A stretch of DNA of 64,000 nucleotides from positions 1-64,000 of the forward strand of contig JACGCK010000099.1 of assembly GCA_014925825.1 (NCBI GenBank), in the 5' to 3' direction. Positions within the stretch are counted from its first letter, which is position 1. Every line of letters begins with the position of its first letter. Below, piece by piece: positions 31,529 through 42,816 of this stretch. Made by a program: the position numbers and the translations under genes. The stretch comes from Pholiota molesta (lineage: Eukaryota > Basidiomycota > Agaricomycetes > Agaricales > Strophariaceae). The notes below the pieces were generated by a model. It was not told the DNA's origin. It was given only the letters and a program-made list of their open reading frames with translations, and did not search any database.

Positions 31529-33494
31529 TTTTTGCCCATATTTGGCAAGATCGAGACCGAGACCGGTCTTCCAGTTTTCGAAGACCACAAAAACTGGACT
31601 GGACCGACTTGAACCAGTCTTTTGCAGTCTCAATTGGTTCAAAGACCGGTTAAGACCAGTTACGGTCCAAACCGGTCTCAATTGGTCAAAGACCAGTCCA
31701 GACTGGTAATAGTTAGGTAGAATACTCTATGTAGTATGTGGGGCTTCAAAAAATATGAAAATCGGTGGAGAATTGAGTGAGAAACAATTAAAATACTAGC
31801 TAATGCAGTGGTTGAGCACATTTTGTGATATCTCAGTCAATTCTTTACCATATATTATGATTCTATGCTTGTTAAAAGGGTAATTTTAATATCTAACTGT
31901 ATCCCAATTTGCGAAAGGGCGATGTCTATACTGAACGAAGCATAGGCAAAAGCGTCTTTGAAGTAGTCAAAAAGAGTAGAAAACATCGATATTGCTATAG
32001 CTCACCCAAACGTTTTTTAAATATTAAGGTTTAAATTGCATCCTGTAGATCTATATGTCCTCTATATATGTTTAAGTTTGCGAAAGGTACGACCCATTAA
32101 CGTTTGCACTGCGGCTAAAAGCGTTTTTAGACACCGAAAGTAATTACTCAAACGAAACTATTAATAACTTTGTCAATTCTCATGCTAAAAATATGATTTA
32201 AACATCGTTCGAGAGGAATTTTAACGTTTTACTAGCCTAAAAATTTTCACGGCCAAAGACCGGTTGGGACCGGTCCAGACTGGTTTTTGATCGGTCCATC
32301 TGTTTTTTCAAACCTGTTGGACCATGGACCGGACTGCGGTCTCGGTCTTTTCTGGTCCATCAATTTTCCGGTCATTTCCGGTTCAGTTCCGGTCCAGTCT
32401 CGGTTTTTTTCCAGTCTTGAGACCGGACTTCCAAGCACTACCAGAATAAGCCACAGCTTGCTCCCATTTTACTTGTGGTTTGATGTATAGTTGGAGGTTT
32501 CTATCGTAAAAAAGCAGAAATGTAGTATTGAATCATACCTCTCTAACTAACCCAAGATCGTAACTTTCGCCCGAGAATTGACTGAGTAATGATTAAATCC
32601 GATTTGAGACCCTAAAATAGGTATATTTCAAGACATGTCTCAGAATAATGACATACAGGCGTACCAAAATGCCGTTAGGACACCTTTTCCAACACCCTGT
32701 ACGTCATAATGTAAGGCAATCAAAGCCTGTAGGCATATTCAGCACCTACATGTCTTTATTTAAACCCTTTTACTTACTCAAAATGAGTAGGACAGATAGA
32801 ATTAATTATAGTCAGGTCAATTCTTATCCAAATTTACAATTAATTTTTTTGTTAAAAAGGTATATAAGGGTACTATAATACTGCAAAATTACGAAAATGC
32901 CCTGTTATTATTTATTGAAAAGCGCCCAAAATGGTTTTCAAGTGCCCAAAATGAGGATGAAAAGTGCATTTGCTAATAACTTGGGCAAAACACATCCTAA
33001 AATTAAGATCTTGGGCTGGTTAGAAAGTTAAATTTAGATGCTTCAATGCTGTTAAGTTTCATGAGCAAAGACCTTTCCAGACTGGTTCAACTTGGTTGTT
33101 CTTTGGTCTCTCTAATTTTAAAATAATGATGGACTAAAGTCCGGTCCACATTATGAGTCTCTTTCAGTCTTCAATATGGCTGCAATTTGCATGGGTTATA
33201 TAATGCAGTTGATCTGATCAAATCAAAGTGGGCTGTGTGTGATGGAGCCTTAGACAAATAGAGGCAATCTATGATGGCTGCAAATTACAAGGCTTATATA
33301 ATGCACGTTGATCTGATCAAATCTATTTGAGTAACATATCAATGATGGCAAATATCAGGCTACTTAAAGCACTGTGGAGATAAAAATAACACATGATGAA
33401 TTGTGTGATTGATGGCATCAGTGATGGGGATGACAGCGCGTACATTTTTTTTGCTCGGTGAAAAGAACTCACTTTACTGCGTAAAGACTCGTAA

Positions 33495-33610
33495 CTATGG
33501 GAGGTGTGGTTTTTGCTATGGGCCCTCTCTTCGGGAGATGGGATCTCTTGTTTTATGTTGTGCCCGAGTCTCCGTTATTTGTCACGGAATTCTCATATTT
33601 TGTCAAACAG
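33495..33610. other. Unassigned insertion within the DIRS-like element, right part
   Basis: Counterpart of 28976-29268; see there. No family recognised. Confidence 0.35.
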
Positions 33611-33653
33611 ATTGCTGTCACCCCTCCTGGTACACAGGCATGCACAATGGACA
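33611..33653 (+). pseudogene. DIRS-like reverse transcriptase, middle fragment
   Basis: Encodes TPPGTQACTMD, a core reverse transcriptase segment whose final Asp belongs to the catalytic motif A. It is continued exactly, in frame, at 36910 by IEKFHRTC after removal of the Helitron-like element 33654-36909. Confidence 0.6.
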
Positions 33654-33847
33654 CTTGTGTTGCGGACCATTGCTTCGCATGGCAATACGAGTCTTTACAC
33701 AAATTAAACTTAACAGTTGTAATAAATGTAAAGACTGTATTGCCATGTGAAGCAATGGCCTATTAACACAATTACTAAAATACATGACCTACTCATACAA
33801 CTACTAAAATACATAAATTGTAACTACGTTATTATTTTATTCAGTTT

Positions 33848-34354
33848 TTATTTTCTGTATATGCAATATGCCATATGCTTGTCATCTGAATTTTTAAGCC
33901 ATTTGGTATCTGATAGAAGATCAATGGTTTTCTCTTTCTTACATTTGCCTTCATTAAGTAAACCATCATGAAACCAAACTGTACCTGATTTATCAATAAA
34001 TCTTGATTGAAAGTGTCCTCCTCCACCATATATTATCCCGCATAGATACCAATAGTTTGGTTGTCCATTATGATTTAAAATTATTTCTACATCAGGTTCA
34101 ATATCATTGTCATCCAGAATTTCACATACAATTATATCAGGTATATAATCAGTTATCCATGTTTGTCTATAGTATCCCTGCTCATTATTAAGTATACAAT
34201 TTTGACATTCTTTGGTAGTTATATGATCAATTTTCCATCGAATGAAATTTGATATCAATCGCCTTGGTGATCCGGTGTGGGCATCATCTATTTTCAGAAT
34301 GGACAAGAAAGATAAAGAAAGACAAAATACAAAAGTGTTATCAGTGTATCTCAA
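33848..34354 (-). pseudogene. C-terminal part of a ubiquitin-hydrolase-like protein in the Helitron-like family
   Basis: The 168-codon frame contains YWYLCGIIYGGGGHFQSRFI, GTVWFHDGLLNEGK and DTKWLKNSDDKHMAYCIYRK. The GIIYxGxxHFxxR then WFHDG pattern resembles the C-terminal His-containing part of USP-type cysteine peptidases found in fungal transposon proteins. The last 30 residues recur in the other three copies, anchoring the protein's end close to the element's left end. The catalytic Cys half is not present. Assignment is from remembered family patterns. Confidence 0.4.
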
Positions 34355-34674
34355 TCTGAGCGTGTAATCCGTGGAAACATGTTATATAAGCATTGCACAA
34401 ATGCTATGCTTATATAATAAGTGGGATCAAAACATCACTGATGGGAACAAACACACTATTTAAAGCAAAGAAGGACTGGCATCAGTAATAGGGATAACAG
34501 AGCGGACTTTTTTTTTTGCTGGTTGAAAAGAACTCACTTTACTGCAGTAGAAACTAGACTACTTGACCACATTTGCCTATACATCAATGAATTTATGCAA
34601 ATATTAAGTAAAAAGGCTTGTTACACAGCAAATTTAATATACTTAAATCTCAACTACATAGATTGTAATCTACC

Positions 34675-36210
34675 CGCGGGTGTGTGCCGGCGTGGTGTCG
34701 GGTGGACCTGCATGCACCGCGGTGGGTGTGCTAATGTGGCGGCGCTGGGGCACCTTTGCCGTCGGAAAGGGCATATGGGTGGACGATGGTGACGGGGTAG
34801 AAAGTGGGTTAGGGTTAAGACCAATTGGCAGGGAGCGGGGGCGGACGCATGGGTCGTGGTGCTCGACGGCGCTTCCAAACCGACAAAATCATTGCAGCGT
34901 GCCCTCTTCTGCGCGAAGGGAGCAGGGTGGATGGAAAGTGTGTCTTAGACATTATGACGTATACGCGTACAAAACACCCAACTTTGGGGTTTTTGTACGC
35001 CTATATGTCATAAACACGTGTCATAATAAAAATAGCCCAGGTTAGGTCATTATAGATTACGATTCCGATTTATAGGAATCGTTTATTTTAATTACGATTC
35101 CTATTTAAGGAATCGTTCCTTTAAACCGACGTTTTGCGCGTTCTCTGACGTCATTCCAAATTAGGAATACTGCGGGAATCGCCTTTTTTGGCGTTTTCTT
35201 TGTTTTCCCTTTGCTGTTTGATGCCGTGTTGGCATCAAATAATCAATCACATCCGTGTCATCGCCTCTTTATTTCCCGCCACAACCGTCCCCACCGCCAC
35301 GCCATCCCCCTCCCCACCTATGTCCATCTCGCGTCCAGCAGCTACGGTGGCTGGAACCGCCGAACACGCGCACCGCCGCCAGCCGCCAACCCGCATGCGC
35401 CACGTCACCACCAGCCGCTGACGAGCGCGAACGCGCAGCCCACCCCACCCAAAACCGATGCGGGGTGGGCCGCAGAGGGTGACGAAGGCACCGTGGAGGA
35501 CAAAGACCGCCCCCACAAGAGCCGTAGTAGAATGTGGAGGCGCCATCGAGCACGGTGCCCCAGGTGCGTGCATCGCCGCTCTCCTCCAATTGCGCTAACC
35601 CATATCCACAACACCGTAGGCCCTTTCAGGCAGGAAAGGCACCCCAGTGCTGCCACGTTAGCACGCCCACCGCGGTGCATGCAGGTCCACCCAACACCAC
35701 GCCGGCACACACCCGCCATGCGCGACGGCCCAGCTCGTTGCCGGCGCAGTTCGGCGGCGACGCCAGAGCTCGCCGCCCCATTCAAACTGCAATTCACCCG
35801 AGCCGCGGCGCCATCTCTGCATACGCCGCGCCCAGCGCGTTCAGTTGCGACCCGCATACGTACCTCAGGAGTTTCCTGAACGCGTCCGCGTATACCCCCG
35901 GTGCCATCGTGCGCGCAGGCGTCACGGACCTGCTAGCAGGCCGGAGTGGAACGGCGACGGCACTTTACCGATCGCTGATGCACCGAACGAGCGTCGCAGG
36001 AGCAAGCCAACAATGGTCCACAATGGACCACCACTCTCGACCAACGCCGGACAAAGGCACGCCATAGACGACCCTACATGACGGGCGAGGTGGCACACGA
36101 ATGGGTGGCGCGCACAACAGCGGCACGAACGTCGCTTCGGGGATGACGACACGAATAGTGGTGGTCAAACAGCTGACGCGTGAACGGTGGAGGGTGTCCC
36201 TGTCCCATCA
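34675..36210. repeat. GC-rich block with inverted repeat arms
   Basis: The left arm at 34675-34785 (GTGTGCCGGCGTGGTGTCGG, CCTGCATGCACCGCGGTGGG) recurs in inverse orientation at about 35625-35720, with a spacer near 840 bp. The whole region to 36210 is GC-rich and CpG-rich. Open frames of up to 222 codons exist on both strands, but they are Pro/Arg/Ala/His-rich and mirror each other. The core around 35050-35200 is AT-rich with GGAATCG repeats. No gene recognised. Possibly a separate foldback-type insertion inside the Helitron-like copy. Confidence 0.55.
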
Positions 36211-36909
36211 CAATACCGTCTCTTACGTGCTAGGAATTCTGCAGTATGCAGGGTTCTGTGGCGGAGAGACGCGATCTGATGGTGTTTGGTGGGCACTTGT
36301 AGACACCTGTGCACCTATAGCAAAGTCCCTGAATTGTTTGTTATTTAATGAAGTTCCCAATCATAAGAATGTAGGTATGTTTGCATAGGCTGTATCATAG
36401 AAATTGTGTATTTATTATATCGTTAATAACAACCAAAACATACATTAAGAAAAAGCAGAAAAAACGGTAGAAAAGGACTTGTATTGTCTCGTGAAGCAAC
36501 GGCCCGCTCCGTGTTCGAAAATGGGTAACAAGACCAACTGCAGTGGACCGAAAATAGAACGGACAAATGAAGACCGCAACTGCGGGAACAAAATCAGCAA
36601 TAGTGCCAGTGTATGTATACTGGATAAGAAATATATTAGCTTGTTGATGTTGTGAACAATATGTGATTTAAATGTTTATATTACCCGTAGCATTCATGGG
36701 AACATGTTATATAAGCATTGCACAAATGCTATGCTTATATAATAAATGGGATCACAACATAACTGATGGGAACAAACACACTATTTAAAAATAGAAGGAC
36801 TGACACGTGACAAATGGCGTGATTGATGGCATCAGTGATGGGGGTCAACAGCGCGTACGTTTTTTTTGCTCGGCGAAAAGAACTCACTTTACTGCGTAAA
36901 GACTCGTAA

Positions 36910-37038
36910 TTGAGAAGTTCCATCGAACTTGCTCTGTCATTCCTGTGCACAAACCCTGGCTTGTCATTCAAGGCAAGCTGGGTGATTTTTTCATCGACCA
37001 TGCAAACCCGTTTGGGCTCGCAAGCGCCAGCAGCAATG
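36910..37038 (+). pseudogene. DIRS-like reverse transcriptase, third fragment
   Basis: Encodes IEKFHRTC then HKPWLVIQGKLGDFFIDH and NPFGLASASSNA, matching the region after catalytic motif A in DIRS-type reverse transcriptases. It is cut off at 37039, where the terminus of KDZ element 2 begins. The remainder (YxDD box, RNase H, recombinase) is not found in the window. Confidence 0.6.
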
Positions 37039-37049
37039 CAGTACTTTAC

Positions 37050-37206
37050 ACTCCCCTGGGATTCCGGGTGGAATCTGGACTCATTCCGGGATTCCATGGA
37101 AATTCCATGGAAATTCCCGTCTCATTCCGGCTATTCCATGCTCATTCCAAATATTCCAGTTCTATTCCGGATTATTCCAGTTCTATTCTGGATTATTCCA
37201 TATCAA
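37050..37206. repeat. ATTCC-type subterminal repeat, KDZ element 2, outer left part
   Basis: Tandem and inverted GGAATTCC-like words (ATTCCGGG, ATTCCATGGAA, ATTCCAGTTCT). The array is interrupted by Helitron-like copy 3 and continues at 39985-40370. Confidence 0.8.
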
Positions 37207-37502
37207 CTTGTGTTGTGGGCCATTGCTTTGCATGGCAATACGAGTCTTTACACAAATTAAACTTAACAGTTTTGTATGTAAAGACTTGTATTGCCATGTG
37301 AAGCATAGCCTATTAATACAATTACTAAAATATATAAATATTGCTCGACCTACTAATACAACCTAAAATACATAAATTGTAGCTATATTATTATTTTATT
37401 CAGATTTTACTTTCTGTATATACAATATGCCATATGCTTGCCATCTGAATCTTTAAGCCATTTGGTATCTGATAGAAGATCAATAGTTTTTTCTTTCTTA
37501 CA

Positions 37503-37781
37503 TTAAGCCACCAAGTGGAAATGACACAAAGGGTGCTTGATATGGATATGACAATCCAATCCTAAATCACCTGGTACCCTAACCCAACCAAATGATTCAT
37601 CATTCCACAAAGGATGTTCCTTGTTGACTTTGTACCACAATGAAGAAGAAGATCCTTGGATGTACAAGTCACCAGGATAGCCAAGACGCAAAGGAGGATA
37701 ATGGTTATATGCATACAGAATGTGGAAAGAGATTCTGTCAAGCTGCATATGTTTGACCTTGAACCATTTGAATGGTATCAT
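37503..37781 (-). CDS. Conserved 92-codon frame, Helitron-like copy 3
   Basis: As described for 29565-29843; differs at LGLDCH (for LGLDYH) and HPLCHF (for HPLRHF). Function unknown. Confidence 0.35.
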   Translation of the reverse strand: MIPFKWFKVKHMQLDRISFHILYAYNHYPPLRLGYPGDLYIQGSSSSLWYKVNKEHPLWNDESFGWVRVPGDLGLDCHIHIKHPLCHFHLVA

Positions 37782-37986
37782 ACTGGTAGAGAGGAAGGAA
37801 GATAATTATCAGCCCATCAGATTGATTAATCAATCCCAAAAGAAGCCTATTACATCAGCAACGTAAATGCACTGCTTACAAACCTATGCCATATCACTAA
37901 ATCAATGATAGGATCATTGAAATCATGTACACGCTATATTTAGCATTTCTGCCGAGCACACATGTGTTGGTTGAATGCCCAGAATA

Positions 37987-38928
37987 TAGTGCTTGAAAGT
38001 CCGATCCAGTCCGGTTTTTTGCCCACATTTGGCAAGACCGAGACCGAGACTGGTCTTCTAGTTTCTGAAGACTGCAAAAAACTGGACTGGACCGACTTGA
38101 ACCGGTCTTTTGCGGTCTCAATCGGTTCAAAGACTGCTTAAGACTGGTTATGGTTCAAACCGGTCTGAACCGGTCAAAGACCGGTTCAGACTGGTAATAG
38201 TTAGGTAGAATACTCTATGTAGTATGTAGTGCTTCAAAAAATATGAAAATCGGTGGAGAATTGAGTGAGAAACAATTAAAATACTAGCTAATGCAGTGGT
38301 TGAGCGCATTTTGTGATATCTCAGTCAATTCTTTACCATATATTATTATTCTATGCTTGTTGAAAGGGTAATTTTGATATCTAACTGTATCCCAATTTGC
38401 GAAAGGGTGATGCTTATACTGAACGAAGCATAGGCAAAAGTGTCTTTGAAGTAGTCAAAAAGAGTAGAAAACATCAATATTGCTATAGCTCAACCAAATG
38501 TTTTTTAAGTATTAAGGTTTAAATTGCATCCTGTAGATTTATATGTCCTCTAAATATGTTTAAGTTTGCGAAAGGTACGACCCATTAACGTTTGTACTGC
38601 AGCTAAAAGCGTTTTTAGATGCCCAAAGTAATTACTCAAACGAAACTATTAATAACTGTGTCAATTCTCATGCTAAAAATATGATTTAGGCATTGTTCGA
38701 GAGGAATTTTAACGTTCTACTAGCCTACAAATTTTCACGGCCAAAGACCGGTTGGGACCGGTCCAGACCGGTTTTTGATCGGTCCATCTGTTTTTTCAAA
38801 CCTGTTGGACCGTGGACTGGACCGCGGTCTCGGTTTTTTCCGGTCCATCAATTTTCCGGTCATTTCCGGTTCAGCTCCGGTCCAGTCTCGGTTTTTTTCC
38901 AGTCTTGAGACCGGACTTCCAAGCACTA
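37987..38928. mobile_element. hAT-type MITE family 1, copy b (942 bp)
   Basis: Termini TAGTGCTTGAAAGTCC and GGACTTCCAAGCACTA with duplication CCAGAATA (37979-37986 and 38929-38936), identical in site and orientation to copy a. Copies a and b are thus one insertion event, copied along with the host element. It is free of the gag-only LTR element. Subterminal ACCGGT-type palindromes are present at both ends. Confidence 0.88.
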
Positions 38929-39984
38929 CCAGAATAAGCCACAGCTTGCTCCCATTTTACTTGTGGTTTGATGTATAGTTGGAGGTTTCTATTGTAAAAA
39001 AGCAGAAATGTAGTATTGAATCATACCTTTCTAACTAGCCCAAGATCGTAACTTTCGCCCGAGAATTGACTGAGTAATGATTAAATCTGATTTGAGACCC
39101 TAAAATAGGTATATTTCAAGACATGTCTCAGAATAATGACGTACAGGCGTACCAAAATGCCATTAGGACGCCTTTTCCAACACCCTGTATGTCATAATGT
39201 AAGACAATCAAAGCCTGTAGGCATATTCAGCACCTATATGTCTTTATTTAAACCCTTTTACTTACTCAAAATGAGTAGGACAGATAGAATTAATTATAGT
39301 CAGGTCAATTCTTATCCAAATTTACAATTAATTTTTTTGTTAAAAAGGTGTATATAAAGGTACTATAATACTGCAAAATTACAAAAGTGCCCTGTTATTA
39401 TTCATTGAAAAGCGCCCAAAACGGTTTTCAAGTGCCCAAAATGAGGATGAAAAGTGCATTTGCTAATAACTTGGGCAAAACACATCCTAAAATTAAGATC
39501 TTGGGCTGGTTAGAAAGTTAAATTTAGATGCTTCAATGCTGTTAAGTTTCATGAGCAAAGACCTTTCCAGACTGGTTCAACTTGGTTGTTCTTTGGTCTC
39601 TCTAATTTTAAAATAATGATGGACTAAAGTCCGGTCCACATTATGAGTCTCTTTCAGTCTTCAATATGGCTGCAATTTGCATGGGTTATATAATGCAGTT
39701 GATCTGATCAAATCAAAGTGGGCTGTGTGTGATGGAGCCTTAGACAAATAGAGGCAATCTATGATGGCTGCAAATTACAAGGCTTATATAATGCACGTTG
39801 ATCTGATCAAATCTATTTGAGTAACATATCAATGATGGCAAATATCAGGCTATTTAAAGCACTGTGGAGATAAAAATAACACATGATGAATTGTGTGATT
39901 GATGGCATCAGTGATGGGGATGACAGCGCGTACATTTTTTTTGCTCGGTGAAAAGAACTCACTTTACTGCGTAAAGACTCGTAA

Positions 39985-40370
39985 TTCCATAAGTTGGCTA
40001 TAATATTCCATCCCTATTCCAGCCTCATTCCATCCTCATTCCAGCCTCATCCTATTAGCTAGGTTTCAAATATTAATATTCCATCTTCATTCCATATATG
40101 TTCCATTCTTATTCCATATATATTCCATCCTCACTCCATTTCCACTCCATCCTTATTCAGTCTTCATTCCATCCTCATTCCAACCTTGTTCCAGTTGTAT
40201 TTTATTCTGATTCCATCCTTGTCCCAGTTAGATGTTCCAACCTTGTTTCAACCTTATTCCGGCCTTATTCCAGCTGTATTCCAGCCTTATTCCAGCCTTG
40301 TTCCTGTATTCCATTTATATTCCAGCCTCGTTCTATCCACATTCCATATACATATATTTAGAACTAGTAT
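39985..40370. repeat. ATTCC-type subterminal repeat, KDZ element 2, inner left part
   Basis: Continuous array of ATTCCA-based words (CATTCCAT, TATTCCAG, CTTATTCC) with spacing of 10-20 bp. It takes the place of the CCAGTGGT array of element 1, lying between terminus and gene 2. Confidence 0.85.
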
Positions 40371-40404
40371 TTGCTATCAATATATTCCAACTAGATAAAA
40401 GTAT

Positions 40405-42732
40405 CTAATCACTATCACTATCACTATCACTATCACTATCACTATCACTATCACTATCATTATTATTGCTATTTGTGTTAGCAGCTTTTCTTTTTTGTTT
40501 TTCAATCACAAGACGAGTATGATAAAAGAGCATAGTATGTAAAAACCAATCAAAATTGGACTGAGTCATACGTTTAAGAATTTGTTCAAATCCACCAAGC
40601 CAAGAATTAAGCTGTTCATATGCCTAAAAAGAAGTTTTGAATTTAAAAAATTACTTCAAACTATAAATGAATACCTATGTATTAAAAGCACATTTATACA
40701 CTATGTTTCCACTTGTTGCTTGTTCCACTGTTACTAGATTTGGTGCTGATCCATCTAATGGTGCTGGATTGCACCATTTACGACAAAGATGATCAGTAGC
40801 CTGGTGATTGGTATAATGATAAACAATGAATCATGTTGTATTCTTCCAATTATCCCAGTGATTAGATGCAATAGCTGTTTGTAGAACCAAACAAGCTTTG
40901 TTGATGCAAATATAGTCTGGTTTTGAATCTTCAGTGGGATAAACATTGTACAGCCAATTCAGGATTTTTGTTGGTGATTCAGATTTATCGAATTTGGTCC
41001 ATGCAGTTACAACACCACATGGAGCACAAAGGGTTTCCACGCAATAAACTCGACCTGCACTGAAGTAGTTTTTGGGTTGCTGTGTATCAGGGGCTGGGAC
41101 ATCATGTGGTTGTTGATTGTGAGTAGTAGCTGGTTGCCAAGGAGCATTTTCACCAGGTCGATGGAGCATTCTCCATACACCGGCAAGATTATAAGACCTT
41201 CCACCTTTGGAATATTTTAGCATTCTTCATACACCAGCAAGATTCAAAGAACTTCTACCTTCAGAACATTTCTTCCATTCCCGCTGATGCCATTGACAAG
41301 CTTGTGTGCCTTGTTTCTTTTGGGCCAAACAATCCTGAATGTGACACCTTGTACCATATTGTTGATTATAAAAAGAGCAGAATACACCACCACGTGTGTT
41401 TTCCAAGTCAGCTGTGCAATCACCAAATGCACAATGCTGGGGACCCATAACAATACCATCCATAACATGCATTGTGACTGTTGCATGTGGAATAGTAGGA
41501 GTGTTGATTGGAATAGATGGATCTGGATTGGCTTGAGGAGTAGGAACCGGTACATGGTCATTGACTCCGGCAACTGCGGCAGGATTATTACCAGGAAATG
41601 AAATGTCGGAAGTAGCTTTGAAATTATGAGTACAATCTTGGCATGTATGTTGATGTGCTGACTGGATATTGCCATTTTGACCAAGAATAGTAAAGGCTTC
41701 TCATGTCACTTCACCAATAGGAAACTTGTTGTCAAGTTCCAAATTTGTACCAGATGCTGCAGCAATAGTGTGTGTAGATTCCTGGATAAAGGCTTGCCAA
41801 ATATGGCGATGAGAGAATTGAAAATGATTGTCGGTATCCAAATTTCCAAATGAATTATTCCAATATTCCATATAGGCAGCTGCAGAACCATGGAAGCTAT
41901 AAATTCCATTGACAACACCATTGGAAAAAACACGATCAACCCAGCGAGATTGGCCAACTTTGAGATATCTAGCCAGATTGATATAAACTCTGCTGTTTGT
42001 TTGATTTGGATTTGTATAGCATTCATGATCAGCAGAATATAATGCTTGGCACTTTGGACATTGTCCAGTAAGAACAGATACTTGGCGAAGGATAGTTGAA
42101 CCCTTGATAAGAGTAACTTTGGGAATGTCTCTGGGCTGAGTATTCTGGTGGAGAGCATGTGGTTTGCATTGAACATCTTTGCAAACTGTACTCATTGGAC
42201 AAATCACAAGTGCTGGTTGAATGAGATCATGGGAAATTGGCTTGAGATTATTTTGGAAATTACCATTGGAATCATATGGATATAATTCCAATAGCTTGGA
42301 GAGTTGATCGAGTTTGGTGCTGAGCAATGTAATATTGGTATGGTGATTACGGGTACGACTGGCCTCGGCTGAAGTAAGCAAGTCGGTAGTATCTTCAAGC
42401 CGATCATTGACTGCACATGAAAGAGCCCTCATCCAACCAGAGAGTTGAATTCTATTTTCACCAGAATGTAAAGGATTTTGTTGCCTAGCATGGAGATTGA
42501 GAAGATCGGGATTATCAGTCAGAGAAAACAAGACCATAAGAACAGTTGCCAAAGAGACGTCAGAGCTAAACTGATTTTTGACAAATTTGGAGAAGGCTCG
42601 GAATTTAATATTAGGAAATGGTGAGTCAGCAGATGAGGCAGATACAAGTGGAAATGTTGCCAGAAGAGTGATCAATATAACCAAGTATGGATGTTGCCCC
42701 AGAAATCCAAGCACAAGCCAGAATAATCGCAT
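40405..42732 (-). pseudogene. KDZ element 2, gene 2: CxC5/CxC6-type transposon protein
   Basis: Begins MRLFWLVLGFLGQHPYL with a strongly hydrophobic N-terminus. Then LTDNPDLLNLHARQ; CxC5-like CPKCQALYS and ARYLKVGQSRWVDRVFSNGV with YSFHGSAAAYMEYW; CxC6-like CAFGDCTADLENTRGGVFC, CHIQDCLAQKKQGTQACQWH; VYCVETLCAPCGVV; YICINKACLVL; FIVYHYTNH; and a Ser/Asp tail from a CACTAT microsatellite (40408-40450). Lesions: TGA near 41703 (after IGEVT), a short internal duplication near 41160-41290 (SSLNLAGV and SYNLAGV), and frame breaks near 40840. Same gene family as 18838-21452, with clearly diverged sequence. Confidence 0.65.
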
Positions 42733-42816
42733 AAAGTATAACAGACTAAAATCAAATTGAGAATGTTAAATATATTAATACATTGAATTTATAGATCACA
42801 TTCATATCTACTATGC

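Larger units (their letters stand above)
30049..32440. mobile_element. hAT-type MITE family 1, copy a, with nested LTR element
   Basis: Terminal inverted repeat TAGTGCTTGAAAGTCCGG (left), with the right end reading TAGTGCTTGGAAGTCCGG on the minus strand, and a perfect 8-bp duplication CCAGAATA at 30041-30048 and 32441-32448. The subterminal regions (from about 31560 and to 32435) are packed with ACCGGT-type palindromic words (GACCGGTC, AACCGGTC). The centre is unique AT-rich DNA. Without the nested LTR element it is about 941 bp, the same as the copies at 37987 and 45458. The 8-bp duplication and short TIR fit hAT. Confidence 0.85.
29269..33494 (-). mobile_element. Helitron-like element, copy 1, with nested hAT MITE and LTR element
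   Basis: The plus-strand left end is CTTGTGTTGCGGGCCATTGC and the right end GTAAAGACTCGTAA, shared with three other copies (33654, 37207 and 44678). Just inside the left end is an inverted repeat with arms of about 27 bp (GCTTCGCATGGCAATACAAG at 29287 and its complement at about 29346). Minus-strand coding remnants near the left end read KKEKTIDLLSDTKWLKDSD and AYCIYRK. No target duplication is seen. The orientation is assigned from those remnants. This copy carries the 2.4-kb hAT MITE insertion 30049-32440. Its right flank base is C, whereas the other copies have T. Confidence 0.5.
33654..36909 (-). mobile_element. Helitron-like element, copy 2 (composite)
   Basis: Left end CTTGTGTTGCGGACC and right end GTAAAGACTCGTAA, inserted between A and T of GGACA/TTGAG in the DIRS reverse transcriptase. 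Joining the flanks restores an uninterrupted frame and there is no duplicated base. Inside are a C-terminal coding remnant (33848-34354), a second, diverged right-end sequence (about 34365-34552), a GC-rich region with an inverted repeat, a fragment resembling hAT MITE family 2 (about 36515-36590), and an inverted, diverged left-end motif at 36475-36515. The copy is thus itself nested. Confidence 0.55.
37207..39984 (-). mobile_element. Helitron-like element, copy 3, with hAT MITE
   Basis: Ends CTTGTGTTGTGGGCC and GTAAAGACTCGTAA; left neighbour A, right neighbour T, no duplication. Flank joining gives ATATCAATTCCATAAG, continuous with the surrounding ATTCC repeat. It has the same subterminal hairpin and minus-strand AYCIYRK remnant as the other copies, the conserved 92-codon frame (37503-37781) and hAT MITE 37987-38928. 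The sequence right of the MITE (38929-39984) is about 98 percent similar by eye to 32441-33494. Confidence 0.55.

Noticed and set aside
28976..33610. A single intron or single insertion separating reverse transcriptase fragments
   Set aside because: After removing the Helitron-like copy about 400 bp remain that I cannot classify; neither intron borders nor a target duplication are convincing.
35211..35879. Open frame of 222 codons in the GC-rich foldback
   Set aside because: Overlaps an inverted repeat and an equally long antisense frame; composition typical of GC-rich non-coding DNA.
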